Source of the DNA: a virus
Virus record (IMG/VR): IMGVR_UViG_3300034082_000696
Span: 1-23,943 of that record
Length of the DNA: 23,943 bases
Strand: one strand, 5' to 3'
Part shown: positions 6,474 through 11,208 of the stretch, in pieces
Layout of the letters: every line of letters starts with the position of its first letter
Position numbering within the stretch: position 1 is the first letter of the stretch
The notes under the pieces: model-generated
What the model was told of the DNA's origin: nothing
The model's input: the letters and a program-made list of their open reading frames with translations, nothing else
Database searches by the model: none
Made by a program: the position numbers and the translations under genes

Positions 6474-6875
6474 ATGGTGAAGATGGACTACAATAACATA
6501 GTTGATACCGCAGAAGGGCTAGAAATGATGAAGGGCATGACCTTTGTCAGCGTTACTGGTTCTGTAGGCAAAGATGAGATGGTCTTTGAGACTGCTGAGG
6601 GCAAGCGGTTTGTATTTGCCCACGATCAGGACTGTTGCGAGCATGTTTACATAGAGGACGTATGCGGTGATCTGCAGGACCTGGTTGGCGAGCCTCTGCT
6701 ACGGGCAGAAGAAAGTGAAGGGTTGGGTCCTGTAGAGTTCAACGAGGAAGATCACGAGAGCGTGACTTGGACCTTCTACAAGTTTGCTACTCGCAAGGGC
6801 TATGTGGATGTGCGTTGGTTGGGCGAGAGCAATGGCTATTACAGCGAACGAGTGGATCTGTTCGTAGAAGGTTGA
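6474..6875 (+). CDS. DUF7448-like phage protein
   Basis: The product has 133 residues from ATG 6474, with AAGGAG six bases upstream; the TTG two codons earlier overlaps that site. I recognise GKRFVFAHDQDCCEHVYIED (about 50-70) followed by GDLQDLVGEPLLRAEE, a block repeated in many phage and some bacterial hypothetical proteins and annotated as a domain of unknown function (DUF7448, name from memory). The HDQDCCE cluster with conserved acidic residues could bind metal, which is inference. The remaining half is strand-rich and aromatic (SVTWTFYKFATRKGYVDVRWLG). Base composition is visibly richer in G and C than its neighbours, suggesting separate acquisition under a resident promoter. Its TGA lies inside the next -35 box. 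Confidence 0.75.
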   Translation: MVKMDYNNIVDTAEGLEMMKGMTFVSVTGSVGKDEMVFETAEGKRFVFAHDQDCCEHVYIEDVCGDLQDLVGEPLLRAEESEGLGPVEFNEEDHESVTWTFYKFATRKGYVDVRWLGESNGYYSERVDLFVEG

Positions 6876-6900
6876 CATTAAATGGTTTTGGGTATATAAT
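6872..6900 (+). promoter_or_regulatory. Class A early-type promoter, copy 5
   Basis: TTGACA 6872-6877, 17-base spacer, TATAAT 6895-6900, then the standard class A leader through AAAGGAG. It drives the 6933-7601 operon. Confidence 0.9.
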
Positions 6901-6932
6901 AGAGTCTTAATCAGTTAACTAAAGGAGTTTGT

Positions 6933-7208
6933 ATGACTGACATTTCTGAAATCAACCGTGCTATTATCTCTGGTAATTTTACTAATGACCAACTGACTAG
7001 CATTGGTGATGCAATTCGTTTTGCCCGTGCCCAACTTGGGCAACAAAATAAATACACCCTCAGAGTCGGCACTAAAGTGAAATTCACTAGTAGCCGTACT
7101 GGTATGGAAGTGAGTGGTGATGTGCAAAAAATCAATCGCAAATTTGTTATCGTCAAGTCTGGTGTGACCAACTGGCGTGTTCCGGCATCAATGTTGTCTG
7201 TTGCTTAA
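6933..7208 (+). CDS. Conserved small phage protein (helical N-terminus, KOW-like C-terminus)
   Basis: The product has 91 residues from ATG 6933 with AAAGGAG upstream. Residues 1-36 (MTDISEINRAIISGNFTNDQLTSIGDAIRFARAQLG) are helical. Residues 42-91 (YTLRVGTKVKF...GDVQKINRKFVIVKSGVTNWRVPASMLSVA) look like a small barrel. I recall close relatives in several aquatic phage genomes, always hypothetical. First gene of a three-gene unit with the membrane protein and the HTH-like protein. Confidence 0.75.
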   Translation: MTDISEINRAIISGNFTNDQLTSIGDAIRFARAQLGQQNKYTLRVGTKVKFTSSRTGMEVSGDVQKINRKFVIVKSGVTNWRVPASMLSVA

Positions 7209-7218
7209 GGAGTAAATC

Positions 7219-7434
7219 ATGGATAAAGTTTTTGTTATCATCGGTGCAGTTGTGCTAGGTCTTGTTGGCTTGATGGCTCTCAGTTTCTTGCTGAGTTGGC
7301 CGGTGTACATGTTGTGGAACGGTTGTTTGGTTGGTGCTGTTGCAGGTGTTAGTGAAGTGACCTGGTTGCAGGCATGGGGACTAACCGTACTGTGCGGCTT
7401 CCTGGTTAAATCTAATGTGAGTACATCAAAATGA
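7219..7434 (+). CDS. Small phage inner-membrane protein
   Basis: The product has 71 residues from ATG 7219 with AAGGAG upstream. One long hydrophobic segment (about 4-33, VFVIIGAVVLGLVGLMALSF onwards) and a second moderately hydrophobic one (about 45-64, with TWLQAWGLTVLCGFL) predict two membrane passes. The WNG...TWLQAWGL pattern is common in small phage membrane proteins placed in early regions. The role is unknown; envelope modification or superinfection effects are only possibilities. It overlaps the next gene by ATGA. Confidence 0.75.
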   Translation: MDKVFVIIGAVVLGLVGLMALSFLLSWPVYMLWNGCLVGAVAGVSEVTWLQAWGLTVLCGFLVKSNVSTSK

Positions 7435-7601
7435 GCAAAATATCTGAGTTGGATCTAACTATCCGTGACATGTTGGAAGAGGGTTACGGTCCAGTATCAA
7501 TCTCTGTGCGATTGGGAATCCCTGTATACTTTGTTTATGATATTTTGTCATACGATGAGGACAACCAAGAATTGAGTCCGTTCAATACAGTAAATTCCTA
7601 G
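7431..7601 (+). CDS. Small phage protein with HTH-like segment
   Basis: The ATG at 7431, in an ATGA overlap with the membrane protein gene, opens a 56-residue frame ending TAG 7599-7601: MSKISELDLTIRDMLEEGYGPVSISVRLGIPVYFVYDILS...LSPFNTVNS. EEGYGPVSISVRLGIPVYFVYDIL fits a short helix-turn-helix (helix, Gly turn, SVRLGIP recognition-like helix). I recall similar proteins ending in LSPFxTVNS in other phages. A small DNA-binding regulator is plausible but unproven. Confidence 0.7.
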   Translation: MSKISELDLTIRDMLEEGYGPVSISVRLGIPVYFVYDILSYDEDNQELSPFNTVNS

Positions 7602-7602
7602 G

Positions 7603-7631
7603 TTGACAACAAATGGTTTTGGGTATATAAT
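7603..7631 (+). promoter_or_regulatory. Class A early-type promoter, copy 6
   Basis: TTGACA 7603-7608, 17-base spacer starting ACAAATGGTTTTGGGTA, TATAAT 7626-7631, leader ATACTCTTAAACAGTTAATT then AAAGGA. It starts two bases after the previous stop and drives the 7665 gene. Confidence 0.9.
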
Positions 7632-7664
7632 ATACTCTTAAACAGTTAATTAAAGGAAAAGAAA

Positions 7665-7829
7665 ATGTTAGTACGTGATTTGATGGCTTTGTTAGCAGAT
7701 ATGCCCCTAGATGCTGTGGTTGATATGACCATGAACGAAGAATATTATGGCGCAGTTGGCCGTGTTGATTGCCACTTTGATTCCGACCGCGGAGTTCATG
7801 TAGTGGTAATAGACGACCATTTAGCGTAA
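7665..7829 (+). CDS. Small acidic phage protein, unknown
   Basis: The frame from ATG 7665 to TAA 7827-7829 encodes 54 residues (MLVRDLMALLADMPLDAVVDMTMNEEYYGAVGRV...HVVVIDD). AAAGGA lies upstream and the gene has its own class A promoter. The opening RDLMALLADMPLDAVVD is a pattern I associate with small phage proteins of unknown function. Acidic, with alternating helix and strand. Confidence 0.72.
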   Translation: MLVRDLMALLADMPLDAVVDMTMNEEYYGAVGRVDCHFDSDRGVHVVVIDDHLA

Positions 7830-7844
7830 AAATATGCCCAAAAC

Positions 7845-7873
7845 TTGACAACAAATGGTTTTGGGTATATAAT
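7845..7873 (+). promoter_or_regulatory. Class A early-type promoter, copy 7
   Basis: TTGACA 7845-7850, 17-base spacer beginning ACAAATGG, TATAAT 7868-7873, leader ATAGTCTTAATCAGTTAATT followed by ACAGGAG. It drives the 7908-9624 operon, the longest unit in the early region. Confidence 0.9.
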
Positions 7874-7907
7874 ATAGTCTTAATCAGTTAATTACAGGAG
7901 TTCTCAA

Positions 7908-8321
7908 ATGGCATATTTTAATCAAGAACGCAAAGCAAAAATTGCCCCTAAAATCAAGGCTATTCTTGCTAAGTATAAGGTTAAGGGTTCGCTTGCTGTT
8001 CGCAATCATATGACCCTGTGCTTGAATCTTAAATCTGGTTCTATTGACTTTATTGCAAATTCTAATAAAGTTTGCGGGAATAGTCACTACCAAGTGGCTA
8101 GAGGCTTTAAGCCTAGTACTAGTGGTTACGATCAAGTTAATCCTTATCACTTTAAAGATCATTACGACGGTAAGGCCCTTGCTTTTATGCAGGAAGTTTT
8201 TGCTGCTATGAATGAAGGTAATCACGACCATAGCGACATTCAATCCGACTACTTCAACGTGGGGTGGTATGTTGATGTGAACATTGGTAAGTGGGACAAG
8301 CAGTATATTTTGGAAGCATAA
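7908..8321 (+). CDS. Conserved hypothetical phage protein (MAYFNQERKAKIAP family)
   Basis: The product has 137 residues from ATG 7908 with CAGGAG upstream. The pattern KAKIAPKIKAILAKYKVKGSLAVRNHMTLCLNLKSG..., then YHFKDHYDGKALAFMQEVFAAM, then NHDHSDIQSDYFNVGWYVDVNIG is one I recognise from many phages and some bacteria, always without a function. His, Asp and Tyr residues cluster in the NHDHSDIQSDYF block. Full length for the family. No enzymatic motif is clear. Confidence 0.82.
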   Translation: MAYFNQERKAKIAPKIKAILAKYKVKGSLAVRNHMTLCLNLKSGSIDFIANSNKVCGNSHYQVARGFKPSTSGYDQVNPYHFKDHYDGKALAFMQEVFAAMNEGNHDHSDIQSDYFNVGWYVDVNIGKWDKQYILEA

Positions 8322-8323
8322 TT

Positions 8324-8542
8324 ATGAACGAACGAATCTTAGAACTCGCTAAACAGGCTGGCCTAAAGTTTCCATCGGAAACTGCAATGAGCCCTGTGGA
8401 ACTGGAATTTGCCAAGTTGATTATTGATCATGCTACAGAATGTGTGCGTGATGTTCTGCGTGATGAAAATTCAGACTTGAGTTATGATGCTGCATCACAG
8501 GTACAAAATCGTATCAAAGAATTTTTCGGTGTTGAAGAATGA
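8324..8542 (+). CDS. MNERI/HFGVEE-family small protein, copy 4
   Basis: The product has 72 residues from ATG 8324, two bases after the previous stop and chosen for MNERILELAKQAG. The core is ELEFAKLIIDHATECV and the end is EFFGVEE. The family signature is present but divergent. Here the tail DNA reads GGTGTTGAAGAATGA, so the internal GGAG ribosome-binding site is lost although the GVEE peptide and the ATGA overlap are kept. Confidence 0.78.
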   Translation: MNERILELAKQAGLKFPSETAMSPVELEFAKLIIDHATECVRDVLRDENSDLSYDAASQVQNRIKEFFGVEE

Positions 8543-8898
8543 CCAACAAAATCACAACAGAAATGCTGGATCGCACAATGGCATGGTGCCAGCAAAATGC
8601 ATTTTGGGGCAATCCTCGTGCCATACAGCGTATGCAGGATTTCTACATTGAAAAGACTCGCACCAGTGTAAACGAGGATTGGCCAGGCACTGATGGCATG
8701 GAAGCGGCCCCTTTGGGTCATTTACGGTATCGTATTTACTACAGTAAAGATTTACTTACTAGTAGAGTGTTTATATTCCGCCCTCACTGCACTTGGGACG
8801 AACAGAAAATCATGTTGGACATGGGTTTTGTAGTTGCCCAAGAAGGTGATGCGGACAACATTCCCGATCAACCCGTAGAAGAAGGAGTTGAAGAATGA
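8539..8898 (+). CDS. Phage protein of unknown function with GVEE tail
   Basis: The product has 119 residues in an ATGA overlap on both sides. The body (TTEMLDRTMAWCQQNAFWGNPRAIQRMQDFYIEKTRTSVNEDWPG, then RYRIYYSKDLLTSRVFIFRPHCTWDEQKIMLDMGF) has no MNERI or KFAELI element, so it is unrelated to its neighbours. It nevertheless ends VEEGVEE, with GGAGTTGAAGAATGA at DNA level. Function is unknown. Confidence 0.7.
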   Translation: MTNKITTEMLDRTMAWCQQNAFWGNPRAIQRMQDFYIEKTRTSVNEDWPGTDGMEAAPLGHLRYRIYYSKDLLTSRVFIFRPHCTWDEQKIMLDMGFVVAQEGDADNIPDQPVEEGVEE

Positions 8899-9167
8899 AC
8901 GATAAAATCAACCAACTGTTGGTGCAGTCTGGTTTGCTGATAAATGTCAGCGAACACCGTGTGAACGAACTTGATCCTAATATCAAAAAATTCGCCGAGT
9001 TGATTGTGCAGGAATGTACCGCGGCGTTATTTGATGAATCGGAAAGATTGTCTGGATTGTATTCGGACGAAAACAATTGGTACTCGGCTGAGGAATATGA
9101 AATTCGTTCAAATCAATGTATTGATGACATAGCCTTGATTGAAAAACATTTCGGAGTTGAAGAATGA
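8895..9167 (+). CDS. MNERI/HFGVEE-family small protein, copy 5
   Basis: The product has 90 residues, the longest family member. MNDKINQLLVQSG replaces MNERI..LA.QAG. IKKFAELIVQECTAAL and EKHFGVEE are intact. The extra length lies in the acidic middle (residues about 48-80). ATGA overlaps at both ends. Confidence 0.8.
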   Translation: MNDKINQLLVQSGLLINVSEHRVNELDPNIKKFAELIVQECTAALFDESERLSGLYSDENNWYSAEEYEIRSNQCIDDIALIEKHFGVEE

Positions 9168-9394
9168 ACGAACGAATCCGAGAACTTTGGACTGAGGTCT
9201 GTCAAAGTGAAATGCCTGAACTGGATGAAAGTTGTATGACTTTGCAGCGGCAAGCAAAGTTCGCCGAGTTGATGGTCAGAGAGTGCAAAGAGAACTTTGC
9301 TAAAGTTTGGTATGAGCAAGGAGTGGATTGCCGTGGTGCAGAACTTGATAAGTTTATGACAAGATTTGACCAACATTTCGGAGTTGAAGAATGA
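9164..9394 (+). CDS. MNERI/HFGVEE-family small protein, copy 6
   Basis: The product has 76 residues: MNERIRELWTEV, AKFAELMVRECKENF and DQHFGVEE. ATGA overlaps at both ends; it immediately follows copy 5, so this is the second adjacent pair of paralogues in the region. Confidence 0.8.
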   Translation: MNERIRELWTEVCQSEMPELDESCMTLQRQAKFAELMVRECKENFAKVWYEQGVDCRGAELDKFMTRFDQHFGVEE

Positions 9395-9624
9395 ACCCAG
9401 ATAAACTTAATTTTTTTAAATTCTTGACTTCATTGGACAAAAATCAATTGGGAAAATATTTTCTCATGCTTGGTCCGGAAGAATCGGAATATGTTCATAA
9501 TATGGTACGTGATATTGGGACACAAGTGAATATGGCAATAGCCGAATTTCATGACGAGGTTGAGGACCTTGCAGAAGCAAAAAGTGTCCTTAATAGTTTT
9601 ACTCTTTTAGGTAAAACAAAATGA
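9391..9624 (+). CDS. Small acidic phage protein, unknown
   Basis: The product has 77 residues: MNPDKLNFFKFLTSLDKNQLGKYFLMLGPEESEYVHNMVRDIG...FHDEVEDLAEAKSVLNSFTLLGKTK. Largely helical with an acidic C-terminal half. Start by ATGA overlap, using GGAG in copy 6's tail. Last gene of the operon from the promoter at 7845; the next promoter starts 19 bases after its stop. Confidence 0.68.
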   Translation: MNPDKLNFFKFLTSLDKNQLGKYFLMLGPEESEYVHNMVRDIGTQVNMAIAEFHDEVEDLAEAKSVLNSFTLLGKTK

Positions 9625-9642
9625 TTTTGATAACAAAAATGG

Positions 9643-9671
9643 TTGACAATAAAGCCATTCTGTGTTATCAT
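9643..9671 (+). promoter_or_regulatory. Class B early-type promoter, copy 1
   Basis: TTGACA 9643-9648, 17-base spacer (ATAAAGCCATTCTGTGT), TATCAT 9666-9671. It shares the -35 box with class A, but spacer, -10 and leader are different. It drives the HNH endonuclease gene. Confidence 0.82.
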
Positions 9672-9677
9672 TATATT

Positions 9678-9695
9678 GTGCTGAATAATCAGCAT
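9678..9695 (+). other. Leader stem-loop after class B promoter 1
   Basis: GTGCTGA (9678-9684), loop ATAA, TCAGCAT (9689-9695): a 7-bp stem with one G-U pair, starting about at the predicted transcription start. No U-run follows, so it is not a terminator. A 5' mRNA-stabilising hairpin is a possible role. Confidence 0.6.
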
Positions 9696-9730
9696 TTTCA
9701 TAAACTTAGCTTTTATTTAAAGGAAACAAA

Positions 9731-10195
9731 ATGGCTAAACTTGAAACGAAATCTGTAAAAGGTTTCCCTGACTACTCTATCAGTTCTTCTGGTGTAGTTT
9801 ATTCTAGTAAACGCGGCTCGGTAACTGAAGTTAAAGGTAGTGTTTGGATGGGTTATCGTAAGGTTGCCTTGTCTAATGGTGATAAGACTAAAACAATTGC
9901 AGTACACCGGCTTGTAGCAGAAACCTTTTTGACTAAACCTCGAGGATTCAATGTGGTCAATCATATTGACGGTGTTAAGTCTAACAATACTCTTTCAAAT
10001 CTTGAATGGACAAATCACAGGGGCAATAGCAAACACTATAGTGAAAAATTGGCACCTGTGTACCGGGTTAAAAAAATCAGTGAGAAACAAGATAGGGTTA
10101 AAGCCAATCTGTCTGTAGTTGATTTTGCATTCCATACATTCAAGAATGATCCGGAATCCTTTCAAAAGGTGTACGGAGCAATTTTTGTAAAGTAA
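9731..10195 (+). CDS. HNH homing endonuclease (NUMOD4 + HNH_3 type)
   Basis: The product has 154 residues from ATG 9731 with AAAGGA upstream. Residues about 8-50 (VKGFPDYSISSSGVVYSSKRG...GYRKVALSNG) form a NUMOD4-like DNA-binding module. The HNH catalytic part is VHRLVAETFL (58-67), NHIDGVKSNN (77-86) and SNLEWTNHRGN (89-99). Such genes in phages are freestanding or intron-borne homing enzymes that cut related genomes and spread themselves. The C-terminal region (105-154) is not recognised. Promoter, leader and first codons (ATGGCTAAAC) duplicate those of the next gene, suggesting the HNH gene arrived or was expressed by inserting at that gene's promoter. Confidence 0.88.
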   Translation: MAKLETKSVKGFPDYSISSSGVVYSSKRGSVTEVKGSVWMGYRKVALSNGDKTKTIAVHRLVAETFLTKPRGFNVVNHIDGVKSNNTLSNLEWTNHRGNSKHYSEKLAPVYRVKKISEKQDRVKANLSVVDFAFHTFKNDPESFQKVYGAIFVK

Positions 10196-10216
10196 GAATA
10201 ATGGGTAACATAATGG

Positions 10217-10245
10217 TTGACAATAAAGCCATTCTGTGTTATCAT
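10217..10245 (+). promoter_or_regulatory. Class B early-type promoter, copy 2
   Basis: TTGACA 10217-10222, the same 17-base spacer as class B copy 1, TATCAT 10240-10245. It drives the basic protein gene at 10308 and probably the rest of the rightward block up to the terminator. Confidence 0.82.
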
Positions 10246-10252
10246 TATAACA

Positions 10253-10272
10253 GTGCTGAGTAATATCAGTAC
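10253..10272 (+). other. Leader stem-loop after class B promoter 2
   Basis: GTGCTGA (10253-10259), loop GTAATA, TCAGTAC (10266-10272). Same position and 7-bp stem as at 9678. The loop differs, and the stem changes preserve pairing through G-U/G-C swaps. Confidence 0.6.
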
Positions 10273-10307
10273 ATTTTTAAACTTAGCTTTATCTTAAAGG
10301 AAACAAA

Positions 10308-10706
10308 ATGGCTAAACAAACTTTTAAAGTCGCTGGTATTACTACTCACAATGGTAACACTAAGGTTCGTTTTACTGATGACATGGTTCGCCGTATCAAG
10401 CAGTTTACTAAGGGCGGAGCAAGTCGCATTGACTTGGTTGAGTTGCCCAGTGAAATGACTAAGATTGAGGCTCTCAATCATATGGCTACACTAGAGATGT
10501 TTGCATCTCCTGGCGATCAGGCAACTATTGCCGATACGCTTGATGACAAAACAAAGGAAGCAAACAAAGGTACAGTAAAAGTCAAAGTCGCAAAGACTAA
10601 GACTAAAGCAAAGCCTAGCATGGATGCAATCAAGTCTCGTGCTAAGAAGGTTACTAAAGAAGTTTCGGTAGATCAAATTCTCGCCGAAGCAGGTGTTACT
10701 GCTTAG
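10308..10706 (+). CDS. Conserved basic phage protein
   Basis: The product has 132 residues from ATG 10308 with AAAGGA upstream. The N-terminal domain (MAKQTFKVAGITTHNGNTKVRFTDDMVRRIKQFTKGGASRIDLVELPSEMTKIEALNHM) is conserved in other aquatic phages as far as I recall. A lysine-rich linker follows (about 84-105, VKVKVAKTKTKAK), then MDAIKSRAKKVTKEVSVDQILAEAG. Positive charge suggests nucleic-acid association, but no fold is certain. The gene has a dedicated class B promoter, which implies strong early expression. Confidence 0.78.
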   Translation: MAKQTFKVAGITTHNGNTKVRFTDDMVRRIKQFTKGGASRIDLVELPSEMTKIEALNHMATLEMFASPGDQATIADTLDDKTKEANKGTVKVKVAKTKTKAKPSMDAIKSRAKKVTKEVSVDQILAEAGVTA

Positions 10707-10714
10707 TAACAAAG

Positions 10715-10731
10715 AGGGACTACGTGTCCCT
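10715..10731 (+). other. Intercistronic stem-loop
   Basis: AGGGAC (10715-10720), loop TACGT, GTCCCT (10726-10731), a perfect 6-bp stem eight bases after the preceding stop. The bases after it (AAAACTCAA) are not a U-run, so it is not an intrinsic terminator. It could be an mRNA stability or processing element. Confidence 0.55.
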
Positions 10732-10751
10732 AAAACTCAATAAAGGAAAAT

Positions 10752-10940
10752 ATGAAACTCACTGATAAACTCAAAAAATGTAGTGATAGCCTAACTGTCA
10801 ATATGTATGATAATGGCTATATGGTTGAAGTGTCTGGTCGTGATTCACTAGACGAATGGAAATCTGCAAAGATTATGTGCCAAACATTGGACCAAGTCAA
10901 TGCGGTAATTGTAGAAGCTGCATCAATGCCGCGTGATTAA
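10752..10940 (+). CDS. Conserved small phage protein
   Basis: The product has 62 residues from ATG 10752 with AAAGGAA upstream: MKLTDKLKKCSDSLTVNMYDNGYMVEVSGRDSLDEWKSAKIMCQTLDQVNAVIVEAASMPRD. The pattern 'FTVNMYDNGxMxEVxGR' followed by 'W.(S/T)AKI.C..L..V' is one I recall from related phages, of unknown function. A compact alpha/beta fold is likely. It ends 10 bases before the next ATG. Confidence 0.72.
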   Translation: MKLTDKLKKCSDSLTVNMYDNGYMVEVSGRDSLDEWKSAKIMCQTLDQVNAVIVEAASMPRD

Positions 10941-10950
10941 AGATTACTAT

Positions 10951-11163
10951 ATGTCAATACTAAGTGCATTTGCTCGTAATTTCAATCCTCGTAGAAACTT
11001 TGATCCAACTAATATCAATGATTTGAAAGAATTGAAATATTTTAAGGAACATCATACTTGGAAAGTAGGTTGCCCCTTTCATCTAGAAGACCCGTTCTTA
11101 GAGATTCCTGCAATGTGTATGTCAAAGTACACTGACTATATGCTTACAAAATTGAAAACATAA
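10951..11163 (+). CDS. Conserved small phage protein
   Basis: The product has 70 residues from ATG 10951; a GTG at 10933 would add six residues and overlap the previous gene, so the ATG is preferred although its ribosome-binding site is weak. NDLKELKYFKEHHTWKVGCPFHLEDPFLEIPAMCMSKYTDYML has the feel of a conserved phage protein, with conserved Cys, His and Trp residues. Function is unknown. Last gene of the rightward block. Confidence 0.7.
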   Translation: MSILSAFARNFNPRRNFDPTNINDLKELKYFKEHHTWKVGCPFHLEDPFLEIPAMCMSKYTDYMLTKLKT

Positions 11164-11165
11164 AA

Positions 11166-11207
11166 AGCCCCAAAAGGAACTTTTTTAGCCCCGAAAGGGG
11201 CTTTTTT
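11166..11207 (+). terminator. Tandem-duplicated intrinsic terminator at the convergence point
   Basis: The second unit (11187-11207) is a textbook terminator: AGCCCC, GAAA loop, GGGGCT, then a run of T. The first unit (11166-11186) is an adjacent 21-base copy with 18 of 21 matches; its changes break two stem pairs. On the minus strand the outer arms (GGGGCTTTTT against AAAAAGCCCC) can also pair and end in a T run, so it may stop leftward transcription too. Confidence 0.85.
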
Positions 11208-11208
11208 A

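Larger units (their letters stand above)
9631..9740 (+). repeat. Class B promoter-leader direct repeat, left copy
   Basis: About 110 bases (TAACA...AATGGTTGACAATAAAG through ATGGCTAAAC) recur with high identity at 10206-10317. The repeat covers promoter, leader hairpin, ribosome-binding site and the first ten coding bases. Here it precedes the HNH gene. Confidence 0.85.
10206..10317 (+). repeat. Class B promoter-leader direct repeat, right copy
   Basis: Right-hand partner of the repeat at 9631-9740. Differences concentrate in the hairpin loop and flanks, while the promoter, AAACTTAGCTTTAT, AAAGGAAACAAA and ATGGCTAAAC are conserved. Confidence 0.85.

Noticed and set aside
9613-9643. Terminator before the first class B promoter
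   Set aside because: The AT-rich stretch after the 9391 gene holds no GC stem with a following T run.
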